From Pseudomonadota bacterium (lineage in GTDB: Bacteria > Pseudomonadota > Gammaproteobacteria > SZUA-229), in assembly GCA_015222915.1 (NCBI GenBank), contig JADFWE010000061.1:1-8828 (forward strand): a stretch of DNA of 8,828 nt. Reading direction: 5' to 3'. The notes beneath the pieces are model-generated. The model was not told the origin of the DNA. It worked only from the letters and a program-made list of their open reading frames with translations, and did no database searches. This document shows positions 1-6,271 of the stretch, piece after piece. The stretch's first letter is position 1; the number at the start of each line of letters is the position of its first letter. The translations under genes were made by a program, and so were the position numbers.

Positions 1-140
1 AACCAGGTCACATTAGAAGAATGGGATGACAGCGCTTTTTCACGAAAGGATTCTATCTCTGAGATGTTCTGTTTATCAAAATCACTTACTTCTGTAATGT
101 CCTGCGACTCATCTAAACTGTTCTTTGATCCTAGACTCAT
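1..140 (-). CDS. N-terminal fragment of an unidentified protein, cut by the window edge
   Basis: An open frame starts at an ATG at 140-138 and runs for 46 codons to the window edge without a stop. The peptide begins MSLGSKNSLDESQD and is acidic, serine-rich and probably disordered at first; it then turns into a helix-like stretch ending SFREKALSSHSSNVTW. A weak Shine-Dalgarno sequence (AGGT, about 10 bases upstream) precedes the ATG. The ending loosely recalls the start of the SAM-like core-binding domain of tyrosine recombinases, where a short serine/asparagine/threonine segment is followed by an aromatic residue, but the match is too short to name a family. The gene is divergent from yheS, with 203 bases between the two starts. 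The competing plus-strand frame at 64-300 has no ribosome binding site and an uncharacteristic composition. I am fairly sure that a coding start exists here and unsure of its function. Confidence 0.5.
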   Translation of the reverse strand, partial: MSLGSKNSLDESQDITEVSDFDKQNISEIESFREKALSSHSSNVTW

Positions 141-343
141 TATTCCACTACCTGTGCTGTCTTCTCTTAAATCGCTGAATTGCTCTATCAGTAATACTGA
201 TCGAGCACGAATATTAACATATTATTCAATTAGAATGTGTTTAGCCCTGTTTATTATCAATCACTTACAGACTCACGTCGTGCAAATTCTCAAGGATTAA
301 CGAATAGTGCCAGCTGCCGTTTTTAAGGTTACAATGCCGCCCC
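141..343. promoter_or_regulatory. AT-rich divergent intergenic region upstream of yheS
   Basis: This 203-base region separates two divergent starts, so it should hold promoters in both directions. It is richer in A and T than the flanking genes, notably at 211-260, which contains TATTAT-like -10 candidates at 220-225 and 252-257. Neither has a good -35 at 16-18 bases, so no promoter is assigned. Its one strong feature is the 27-bp palindrome at 181-207, listed separately. The bases just before yheS (TAAGG, about 14 bases from the ATG) make only a weak, distant ribosome binding site. Confidence 0.4.
181..207. repeat. 27-bp near-perfect palindrome, candidate operator
   Basis: The two halves are TGCTC-T-ATCAGTA and TACTGAT-C-GAGCA around the single central base A194. 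Twelve of the thirteen symmetric position pairs are complementary; the exception is T186/C202. A one-base centre is poor for an RNA hairpin, and no T-run follows on either strand, so a terminator is unlikely. The symmetry suits binding by a dimeric regulator. It lies 41-67 bases upstream of the minus-strand start and 137 bases upstream of yheS, so it could control either or both. I do not recognise it as a LexA, FNR or Fur site. Confidence 0.6.
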
Positions 344-2287
344 ATGTTACAAGCGATTAACCTGGGCATTCGACGCGGCGTCAAACTGCTGTTTAAAGAT
401 ACCAGTTTCCAAATTCATCCAGGACAGAAAGTCGGCCTGACCGGTGCTAATGGCACCGGCAAATCCAGCCTGTTCGCTCTGATCTTAAGGCAGCTGCAGT
501 CTGACAGCGGAGATTGCATCTACCCTGATAACTGGGTGATCGCCCATGTCGCGCAGGAGATTCCTGACGGTGAGCAAAATGCGCTGGATTTTGTGCTGGA
601 CGGGGATATCGAACTGAGACAGGTGCAGCAGTCGATAGCAGAAGCCGAAGAAAATAACGAAGGCATCCTGCTGGCAACACTGCACACCCATCTGGATAAC
701 ATCGACGGTTACAGCGCTAATACCCGCGCCAGCCAGTTGCTCGCCGGTTTAGGATTCGCCCGCAGCGATGAATCGCGCAGCATCAATGAATTCTCCGGCG
801 GCTGGCGCATGCGACTGAACCTGGGTAAGGCGCTGATGTGCCGCTCCGACCTGTTACTGCTGGACGAGCCGACCAACCATCTCGACCTCGACACCATCAT
901 CTGGCTGGAATCATGGTTAAAGGCTTATCGCGGCACGCTGATGCTGATCTCCCATGACCGTGATTTTCTGAATAATATCTGTACCCACATCGCCCACCTG
1001 GAACACCAGAAGATACAGCTCTATACCGGTAACTACACGGCCTTCGAACGCATCCGCGCCGAACGCCTGGCGGCGCAGCAATCTGCTTTCGAGAAACAGC
1101 AGCGAAACATCGCCCACATCGAGTCCTATATCACCCGTTTTCGCGCCAAAGCCACCAAGGCAAAACAGGCGCAGAGCCGACTGAAAGCGCTGGAACGCAT
1201 GCAGACCATCGCACCGGCGCATGTCGATTCACCGTTTCATTTCTCCCTGTTCGAACCGGAGAAGATCCCCAACAGCCTGCTGCACATGGAGAACGTGTCG
1301 GCCGGTTACGGCACAGGGGACAAACGGATCCAGATAATAAAAGATGTCGACTTTCAGCTGCTGCCCGGCGACCGTATCGGTTTGCTTGGGCCCAACGGTG
1401 CCGGTAAATCGACCTTCATTAAGATACTGGCCGATCAGCTGAAAATACAGCAGGGCGAGTTTCACCTGGCCAAAGAAACCCGCATCGGCTATTTCGCACA
1501 GCACCAGATCGAACAGCTGCATGATGAACATTCACCCATAGAACATCTGCAGCAGATCGATAAAAATGCCCGTGAGGCCGACCTGAGGAACTACCTGGGC
1601 CGGTTCGGTTTCTCCAATGACATGGCACTATCGAAGATAGAGAAATTTTCCGGCGGAGAAAAATCCAGGCTGGTACTGGCGCTATTGATCTATCAGAGGC
1701 CGAACCTGCTACTGCTGGACGAACCGACCAACCACCTCGATCTGGAGATGCGTGAAGCACTGGCCGAGGCCCTGCAGGATTTCTCCGGCGCCATGGTCAT
1801 CGTCTCACATGACCGTTACCTGTTAAGTGTCACCTGTGACCAGCTGCTGCTGGTAAACCAGCAGGCGGTCAGCGAGTTTCCTCTAAGTCTGGACGAATAT
1901 CCCAAATGGCTGAGCGAACACAACAGTTCACGGCTCAGAGATCTGAACACCTCACCTGAAAATGCAACCGGCCGAGCTGCAACCGGCAGTGCCGATAGCA
2001 GGCCGGCCGAGCTGTCGAATAAAGACAGAAAACGTCAGGAAGCCGAGCAGAGAAAAAAGACCCAGCCCCTGAGAAAAAAGATCCAGAAGATAGAAGCCAA
2101 CATGGAAGAATCTTCACATAAACTGGAAGACATCAATCAGCAGCTGGCTGAGAGCGACATCTATTCCGATACGAACAAGCAGAAACTCCAGGCCCTTCTC
2201 CTGGAGAAAGCAGATCTCGAAAAAACACATGAACAGGCAGAACTCGAATGGCTGGACGCCAACGAAGAGCTGGAGAACATGTCATAA
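344..2287 (+). CDS. yheS: ABC-F family ribosome-associated ATPase YheS
   Basis: Soluble ABC-F ATPase of 647 residues, close to the E. coli YheS length of about 637. There are two ABC cassettes in one chain and no membrane domain. Cassette 1 has Walker A GANGTGKSS (34-42), signature FSGGWRMRL (150-158), Walker B LLLLDEP (170-176) with catalytic Glu175, and switch SHD (203-205). The inter-domain linker (about 221-300) carries the charged FRAKATKAKQAQSR segment typical of ABC-F proteins, which contacts tRNA at the ribosomal E/P sites. Cassette 2 has Walker A GPNGAGKST (349-357), signature FSGGEKSRL (435-443), Walker B (455-461) and SHD (488-490). Residues 560-645 form a charged C-terminal coiled coil. 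Members act on the 70S ribosome; recent work links YheS to relief of nascent-chain stalling. All ATPase residues are intact. ATG 344 fits the family N-terminus despite its weak ribosome binding site. The cysteine-rich gene follows after 57 bases, probably in the same transcript. Confidence 0.95.
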   Translation: MLQAINLGIRRGVKLLFKDTSFQIHPGQKVGLTGANGTGKSSLFALILRQLQSDSGDCIYPDNWVIAHVAQEIPDGEQNALDFVLDGDIELRQVQQSIAEAEENNEGILLATLHTHLDNIDGYSANTRASQLLAGLGFARSDESRSINEFSGGWRMRLNLGKALMCRSDLLLLDEPTNHLDLDTIIWLESWLKAYRGTLMLISHDRDFLNNICTHIAHLEHQKIQLYTGNYTAFERIRAERLAAQQSAFEKQQRNIAHIESYITRFRAKATKAKQAQSRLKALERMQTIAPAHVDSPFHFSLFEPEKIPNSLLHMENVSAGYGTGDKRIQIIKDVDFQLLPGDRIGLLGPNGAGKSTFIKILADQLKIQQGEFHLAKETRIGYFAQHQIEQLHDEHSPIEHLQQIDKNAREADLRNYLGRFGFSNDMALSKIEKFSGGEKSRLVLALLIYQRPNLLLLDEPTNHLDLEMREALAEALQDFSGAMVIVSHDRYLLSVTCDQLLLVNQQAVSEFPLSLDEYPKWLSEHNSSRLRDLNTSPENATGRAATGSADSRPAELSNKDRKRQEAEQRKKTQPLRKKIQKIEANMEESSHKLEDINQQLAESDIYSDTNKQKLQALLLEKADLEKTHEQAELEWLDANEELENMS

Positions 2288-2344
2288 AGCGATTAGACTC
2301 AGAGCACACCTGGTTGTTGCTTTCTGAAATCAAAGGGGATCAGC

Positions 2345-3361
2345 ATGAAAAATGGATTCACCTACCCGGAACCTGCAAGTACCGGGGTCTCAAATTCTTA
2401 CGGGACTCACACCCACCTGTGTGAAGTCTGTGACAGCGTAATCCCCTACCCTGACTCTCTGACGGTTACGGATCAGGGTTACGCGGTATGTCGCTCTTTT
2501 TCATGCAAGAGGATCATGCAGCAGAAAGAGATCATGCCGGCGGCGCAGTTCGAATCACAACTCGCATTCAACAGAAAACTGCTGAGCCAGCGCCGCGAAA
2601 AAGACCGCATAAGAAAGCAGCTCGTCGATAAAATCACCAGCAGAGAACGCAAGGAACATGAGTCAATCTTTCAGGAGACCTTGAGTACCAACCCTGATCT
2701 CTGTGAAGATAACACTCACCTTATCGTCATACCGTCAGGCAACTGCGAGATCGTAGCTGCTGACGAGGAGCGACAGACGAGATACATCGAACACCTGAAC
2801 GATATCGTCGACCAGGCCTGTGAATACGCCGACGCATCGCAGGTCATACATGACGAGCACCACGATGCTTACGCAAAGCGACTGGCTGTTGATCATCGTC
2901 TAGATAACAACCCTGAACTGCGGGTACTGAGCGATGATCTCTGCAGTCTGTGCAGGGGCGGATGCTGCGCTTCCGGTAAGGAACACGCCTACCTCTCGGT
3001 TTTCAGCATGCGGCGTCATATGGATGAGAACCCGGAACATACCGCGGCGCAGATCATCGACCTCTATCGTTCGAAGATGAGCGATGAGAGCATCGGCAAC
3101 TCATGCATCAATCACACCGCAAACGGATGCGCACTACCCAGACATCTACGTTCGGATATATGCAACGGTTACTATTGTGACTCTCTGAAGTCGTATCAAA
3201 AAAAAATGGACGACAGAAAACCTTCCGGGGCGGTTCTCGTCATCCAGCGTTCATCGTCTTACTGGAATAAATTTGAACCCGGGGTCTATAACAAGATCGT
3301 AAACGTTGCCCTTATCAGAAACAGAACTGACACTTCCCGGGCGATGGATAGCGACGGGTAG
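2345..3361 (+). CDS. Cysteine-rich metal- or Fe-S-binding protein with YkgJ-like C-terminal part
   Basis: A 338-residue protein that I cannot name. An N-terminal zinc-ribbon-like cluster has Cys26-x2-Cys29 and Cys49-x4-Cys54. A charged, probably helical segment (about 66-110) follows. The C-terminal half has Cys200-x2-Cys203-x3-Cys207-Cys208, then Cys254, Cys262, Cys273 and Cys278. That order (a CxxC...CC head, then paired cysteines ending in a C-x4-C near an Arg/Leu-rich turn) resembles the YkgJ/CxxCxxCC family, putative metal or Fe-S binders of unknown function. The head here carries one extra residue compared with the usual CxxCxxCC. There is no signal peptide or membrane segment, so it is probably cytoplasmic. 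The start is well supported: AAAGGGG (2332-2338) lies 6 bases before the ATG. It lies 57 bases after yheS with no terminator between, so co-transcription is likely. The gene is certain; the metal-binding role is inferred from cysteine spacing alone. Confidence 0.8.
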   Translation: MKNGFTYPEPASTGVSNSYGTHTHLCEVCDSVIPYPDSLTVTDQGYAVCRSFSCKRIMQQKEIMPAAQFESQLAFNRKLLSQRREKDRIRKQLVDKITSRERKEHESIFQETLSTNPDLCEDNTHLIVIPSGNCEIVAADEERQTRYIEHLNDIVDQACEYADASQVIHDEHHDAYAKRLAVDHRLDNNPELRVLSDDLCSLCRGGCCASGKEHAYLSVFSMRRHMDENPEHTAAQIIDLYRSKMSDESIGNSCINHTANGCALPRHLRSDICNGYYCDSLKSYQKKMDDRKPSGAVLVIQRSSSYWNKFEPGVYNKIVNVALIRNRTDTSRAMDSDG

Positions 3362-3381
3362 CGATGTAGTAAGGCAAGCCG

Positions 3382-4593
3382 TCAGTGATCTGACAACTGA
3401 TGCGAATATCGCCGGTAAAACCACTTCATAGCAAAAGGTGGAATAATCGTCGTCAGCACGATGACCAGCACCATACCGGCATGTATCTCATTATCAAAGA
3501 TACCGCTCAGACGGCCGAGCTCGACAAAGATCAATCCGACTTCACCACGCGGCACCATGGACATGCCGATCATCATCCTCGATGGCCCGCTCTCGCGGAT
3601 CACGAATGCACCGACCATTTTTCCCATTATAGCGATCGACAGCAGTACCGCAGTAAATATCCAGATATGCATCGATGACCAGTCGATCTCACGCAGATTG
3701 ATCGACAGGCCGACCACGACAAAGAATATCGGGGTGAACAAACTGATGATGGGCTGCATCTGCTGCTCGATGGTTTTAGAAAAGCCTTCATCGCTGCGCA
3801 GACTGATACCCAGCGGCAGGAAAAAGCGGCGAGAGAGAGCGATACCTGCAGCAAAGCCACCCAGCAGCTCCGGTGCACCGATGACGTGCGCCAGCCAGGC
3901 AAAAAACAGCACCATAGAAACGATGGTGGTCGGCAGCAACCCGGGGATCTCGCTGACCCGGTTGAAGTGTTTGATGATGACCGACATCAGCTTCGCCATG
4001 ATCGGTGCCAGCACAAAAAATGTACTGATGAAGATCAGTACCTTGCCGGCGTTGACCCAGTTGATACCGCCCCTGGTCGAGAACTCATACAACAGAGCAA
4101 GCAGCATAACGCCGAGCACATCATCCAATACGGCTGCGCCGAGCACGATCTGACCTTCTCTGGAACGATTCATTTTGATATCTTTCAGCACACGAACCGT
4201 TATACCGATACTGGTCGCGGTGAGCGTGCCGCCGATAAACAGCGATTCGAGCAAGGTGTAATTGAACATGTAATAGCTGACGAAGAAACCACCGACCAGT
4301 GGCGCGATGAAACCGACGATAGCGACAATAAAGGATTTTTTTCCGCTGTGCAGCAGACGTTTGATATCAGTATCGAGACCGACTTCAAATAGGAGAAGAA
4401 TGATACCGATCTCAGCCATCAGCTTAAGCGCTTCGGCTGGCTCCATCCAGCCGAACAGGCTGGGGCCTATGACGATACCGGCGAACAGTTCACCGATCAC
4501 CGAAGGTGACTTAAGACGTACTGCCAGCTCAGCAAAGATGCGTGCTGTAATCAGTATGATCAGCAGGTTCAATAAAAAGGTATGTGCTTCCAT
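3382..4593 (-). CDS. CPA2-family cation:proton antiporter (membrane domain only)
   Basis: Inner-membrane Na+(K+)/H+ exchanger of 403 residues with about 12-13 hydrophobic segments spread over the whole chain. Family landmarks include FEVGLDTD (69-76), the unwound-helix region LTATSIGITVRVLKD (124-138), and the ion-binding pair Asp157-Asp158 in AVLDDVLG, which marks electrogenic CPA2 exchangers such as NapA. Lys325 in GKMVG corresponds to the conserved lysine that pairs with those aspartates. PRGEVGLIF (348-356) is another typical CPA2 motif. The protein stops after the last membrane segment with a short basic tail (YRRYSHQLSDH). The C-terminal RCK/TrkA-N domain of KefB/KefC-type K+ efflux proteins is absent, so nucleotide or glutathione gating of that kind is not expected. 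The upstream GGATAGAG gives a modest ribosome binding site. The gene converges on the cysteine-rich gene with 20 bases between stops. Na+ versus K+ specificity cannot be read from the sequence. Confidence 0.92.
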   Translation of the reverse strand: MEAHTFLLNLLIILITARIFAELAVRLKSPSVIGELFAGIVIGPSLFGWMEPAEALKLMAEIGIILLLFEVGLDTDIKRLLHSGKKSFIVAIVGFIAPLVGGFFVSYYMFNYTLLESLFIGGTLTATSIGITVRVLKDIKMNRSREGQIVLGAAVLDDVLGVMLLALLYEFSTRGGINWVNAGKVLIFISTFFVLAPIMAKLMSVIIKHFNRVSEIPGLLPTTIVSMVLFFAWLAHVIGAPELLGGFAAGIALSRRFFLPLGISLRSDEGFSKTIEQQMQPIISLFTPIFFVVVGLSINLREIDWSSMHIWIFTAVLLSIAIMGKMVGAFVIRESGPSRMMIGMSMVPRGEVGLIFVELGRLSGIFDNEIHAGMVLVIVLTTIIPPFAMKWFYRRYSHQLSDH

Positions 4594-4659
4594 CTCTATC
4601 CAGACAGCTCGTCTAATATTTTCACTTGAGAGCGCTTCTGTCGAGACGACCCGAGTTAA

Positions 4660-4679
4660 TCATCATAACCACATGATGA
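4660..4679. repeat. Short inverted repeat in the antiporter leader
   Basis: TCATCAT (4660-4666) and ATGATGA (4673-4679) are exact reverse complements separated by six bases. The repeat would lie just downstream of the predicted transcription start of the antiporter gene, a position where a repressor could act or a small hairpin could form in the leader RNA. A 7-bp arm can occur by chance, so this is a weak call. Confidence 0.3.
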
Positions 4680-4701
4680 ACTATTATTGCGCTTAGCGAT
4701 T

Positions 4702-4710
4702 ACTATAGCA
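4702..4710 (-). promoter_or_regulatory. Candidate extended -10 promoter for the antiporter
   Basis: Read on the minus strand this is TGCTATAGT: an extended -10 TGn motif joined to TATAGT, five of six bases matching TATAAT. No convincing -35 lies 16-18 bases upstream, which is acceptable for extended -10 promoters. Initiation would fall near 4695, leaving a leader of roughly 100 bases before the ATG at 4593. Confidence 0.35.
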
Positions 4711-4905
4711 ACAGAATCGTGAACTTACTCGCGATCGATCAAAAGCGATAAGATGGATACTTATTCTTAACTTTATGACGATACCTGATGTACACTCATA
4801 CCCTGAAATTATCACGGGTAACATTATGCACCACGGATATAGGCATATGCAGAATTTGGTTTGATGACCGCCACACAAAACAGACCTTAAAAGCTTTAAA
4901 AACAT

Positions 4906-5013
4906 TTCACCACAGAGGCACAGAGGACACAGAGTTTTCTTTTGTTTACTGCGCCTGAGGCGCAGTAAACAATAAAAGGCTTTTCTCTGTGTCCTCTGTG
5001 CCTCTGTGGTGAA
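4906..5013. repeat. Nested inverted-repeat element between phoH and the antiporter gene
   Basis: The outer arms 4906-4934 (starting TTCACCACAGAGGCACAGAG) and 4985-5013 are perfect 29-base reverse complements. Each arm is itself built of short CACAGAGG-like units in tandem. Inside lies a second perfect stem, GTTTACTGCGCC (4944-4955) and GGCGCAGTAAAC (4959-4970), with a three-base TGA loop. AAGCTT occurs on both flanks (4891-4896 and 5015-5020). There is no coding potential. As RNA it would form a long two-tier hairpin. On the minus strand the outer arm is followed by AAATGTTTTTAAAGC, so it could stop or stabilise transcripts leaving phoH. CACAGAGG-type palindromes are familiar from many environmental bacterial genomes; whether they are mobile is not established here. 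Confidence 0.9.
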
Positions 5014-5072
5014 TAAGCTTTTGACTTTGTTTTTAAATGTCCGTTGCTGACCGTTAGCGGAAGCTACCCCTG

Positions 5073-5885
5073 TCAGCTTCTATACTGATGCATCTTCTGC
5101 TCGCAATCGTCATAACACATGATGATATCTTTCACGATGTCACTGCGCACGATATCGTCATAGTCAAACTCGTGAACATAGACGCCCTTCACATCATGAA
5201 CACGGGTAATAGCATCATGCAGACCGGAGTAACAGCGGATATCTTTCTGACTCAGGTCACCGTTGATCACCACGGTCGACTGTTTGCCTATACGTGTCAT
5301 AAACATCTTTATTTCTTCAGCCGTACAGTTCTGCGCTTCATCTAAAATCACAAAGGCACGATTGAAGGTTTTACCACGCATATAGGCAAGTGGCTCCATC
5401 GAGATATTACCGTTCTTGATGGCACATTCGACGACCCCTTTACCGGCGTTACTGATCAGACAGGATTTAAAGGCACTGAAATAAGGGTCAAATTTCTCTT
5501 CCAGTTTTCCGGGAAGGAACCCCATGCTGTTGCCAGCCTCTACCGCCGGACGGGTAAAGATGACACGATCTATATCACCGGCGATCATCGCCTGTGCAGC
5601 CATAGCAGCGGTACAGTAGCTTTTGCCCGTACCTGCAGGGCCCAGGCCGAATATCAATGTATGTGTTTTTATAGCAGACATAAAAAGGTCCTGTGCCTTG
5701 TTTTTTGCCTGTATGGGTTTTAATGGAGCGGAGGGAGGAGAACTGGATTTATAAGAGCGGAGGGGAGAGTATTGATCATCTGGTGTTGAGGAGTGGAAGT
5801 CTATGACGACGTTGTCCTCTGACAGATAATCGCGTTGATGTAATTTGTTTTTTATTCTTTTCGCTCGACCACGCTTTCTCGACAT
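5073..5885 (-). CDS. phoH: PhoH family P-loop ATPase
   Basis: Cytoplasmic ATPase of 270 residues. The PhoH core starts near residue 58 after a very basic, serine/proline-rich N-terminus (MSRKRGRAKRIKNK), which may contact RNA. Walker A is GPAGTGKS (82-89, Lys88), Walker B is FVILDEAQN (178-186, Asp182/Glu183), and a sensor-like NGDLSQ lies at 208-213. The segments FTRPAVEAGNSMGFLPG and LAYMRGKTF follow E. coli PhoH closely. It is nearer to that protein than to YbeZ (PhoH-like) and lacks the PIN domain of PhoH2 fusions. PhoH relatives belong to the helicase-like P-loop NTPases and have been linked to phosphate starvation and RNA metabolism; the exact reaction is unsettled. The start is supported by GAGGTG five bases before the ATG. 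Despite its name, I see no convincing Pho box upstream. GAAGCT/AGCTTC (5060-5065 and 5075-5080) can pair across the stop codon but has no T-run. Confidence 0.92.
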   Translation of the reverse strand: MSRKRGRAKRIKNKLHQRDYLSEDNVVIDFHSSTPDDQYSPLRSYKSSSPPSAPLKPIQAKNKAQDLFMSAIKTHTLIFGLGPAGTGKSYCTAAMAAQAMIAGDIDRVIFTRPAVEAGNSMGFLPGKLEEKFDPYFSAFKSCLISNAGKGVVECAIKNGNISMEPLAYMRGKTFNRAFVILDEAQNCTAEEIKMFMTRIGKQSTVVINGDLSQKDIRCYSGLHDAITRVHDVKGVYVHEFDYDDIVRSDIVKDIIMCYDDCEQKMHQYRS

Positions 5886-6015
5886 GAATACACCTCGGAG
5901 TAATATTGACTGAGTCAGTAAATAAATTAGTTTTGCCTAAATTATTTCTTTATGGCTTATCTCTAATTGCCGACAGATCCTCCTGTGAAACACACGTGTA
6001 ACTCGCGTTCACATA

Positions 6016-6044
6016 TTTTTACTCCTATCATTTGAAAATGTAAA
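6016..6044 (-). promoter_or_regulatory. Candidate sigma70-type promoter for phoH
   Basis: On the minus strand, TTTACA (6044-6039, five of six bases of TTGACA) is followed after exactly 17 bases by TAAAAA (6021-6016, four of six bases of TATAAT). Initiation would fall near 6009, giving a leader of about 120 bases before the phoH ATG. Inside that leader AGGAGG (5984-5979) stands without an ATG at the right distance. Confidence 0.4.
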
Positions 6045-6148
6045 CTATTTTTGTAAAAAATTTAATAATGGTCTTTTCTCTGTCTATCAAAAAAAACAGG
6101 ATAAAGACAGAACATCGGTAAAACAGATAACGCTGAACCAGGAGTCCT

Positions 6149-6190
6149 GTGATCAAGTCCGGGTCGAGCAGATGGGCGGTAACAGGGTAA
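6149..6190 (+). CDS. Possible 13-codon leader peptide upstream of the ligase
   Basis: A GTG at 6149 is preceded by AGGAG at 6140-6144, four bases upstream, and opens a 13-codon frame reading MIKSGSSRWAVTG before a TAA. It ends about 80 bases before the ligase ATG. There is no run of a single regulatory amino acid, so classical attenuation is not evident. A ribosome binding site beside a GTG can arise by chance; this is a speculative entry. Confidence 0.15.
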   Translation: MIKSGSSRWAVTG

Positions 6191-6271
6191 TACGGAAGCA
6201 ACTGCCGAGAAACGTGGTCGTTTAAGCGGTAAGATACCGGTTCACGACTTAATCAGAGGCTCCCTAAAACC

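Larger units (their letters stand above)
4594..4905. other. Intergenic region upstream of the antiporter
   Basis: No gene is supported in these 312 bases. A minus-strand frame at 4693-4905 (70 codons) has a cysteine-rich, unbiased composition and no ribosome binding site, so I treat it as noise. The region holds a candidate extended -10 promoter (4702-4710) and a short inverted repeat (4660-4679), both listed separately. The stretch 4740-4880 shows nothing I can interpret beyond scattered AT-rich sequence. Confidence 0.5.
5886..6271. promoter_or_regulatory. 386-base divergent control region between phoH and the ligase gene
   Basis: This region lies between two divergent starts and holds no convincing protein gene. 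The half nearer phoH and the centre (5900-6100) are AT-rich; 6110-6271 returns to gene-like composition and would be a long leader of the ligase transcript. Visible elements are a phoH promoter candidate (6016-6044); an overlapping, weaker plus-strand candidate (TTTACT at 6018-6023, TAAACT at 6041-6046, spacer 17); and a TGACT-G-AGTCA palindrome at 5907-5917 just upstream of the phoH ribosome binding site. There is also an imperfect hairpin (CTGTCTATC at 6080-6088 with GAT..AGACAG at 6100-6110) and a small stem CGGTA-AGA-TACCG at 6227-6239. I do not recognise a known riboswitch class. Confidence 0.45.

Noticed and set aside
64..300. Plus-strand open frame of 78 codons upstream of yheS
   Set aside because: It has no ribosome binding site, a composition unlike the neighbouring genes, and overlaps the better-supported minus-strand start at 140 and the palindrome.
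3381..3394. GTCAG-TGAT-CTGAC hairpin as a terminator between the convergent genes
   Set aside because: The stem has only five pairs, lies in the last codons of the antiporter gene, and has no T-run on either side.
3461..4392. Long plus-strand frames inside the antiporter gene
   Set aside because: They are antisense shadows of a gene with clear membrane segments and conserved antiporter motifs.
4693..4905. Minus-strand open frame of 70 codons in the antiporter upstream gap
   Set aside because: The sequence looks random (many Cys, no domain), there is no ribosome binding site, and it overlaps the predicted antiporter promoter.
4906..5013. CRISPR-like repeat
   Set aside because: The repeated units form inverted arms with no regularly spaced direct repeats and no spacers.
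5886..6110. Pho box for phoH
   Set aside because: Only isolated CTGTC half-sites are present (such as CTGTCGG near 5970 and CTGTCTATC near 6080). None has a properly spaced second half, so PhoB control is not supported by sequence.
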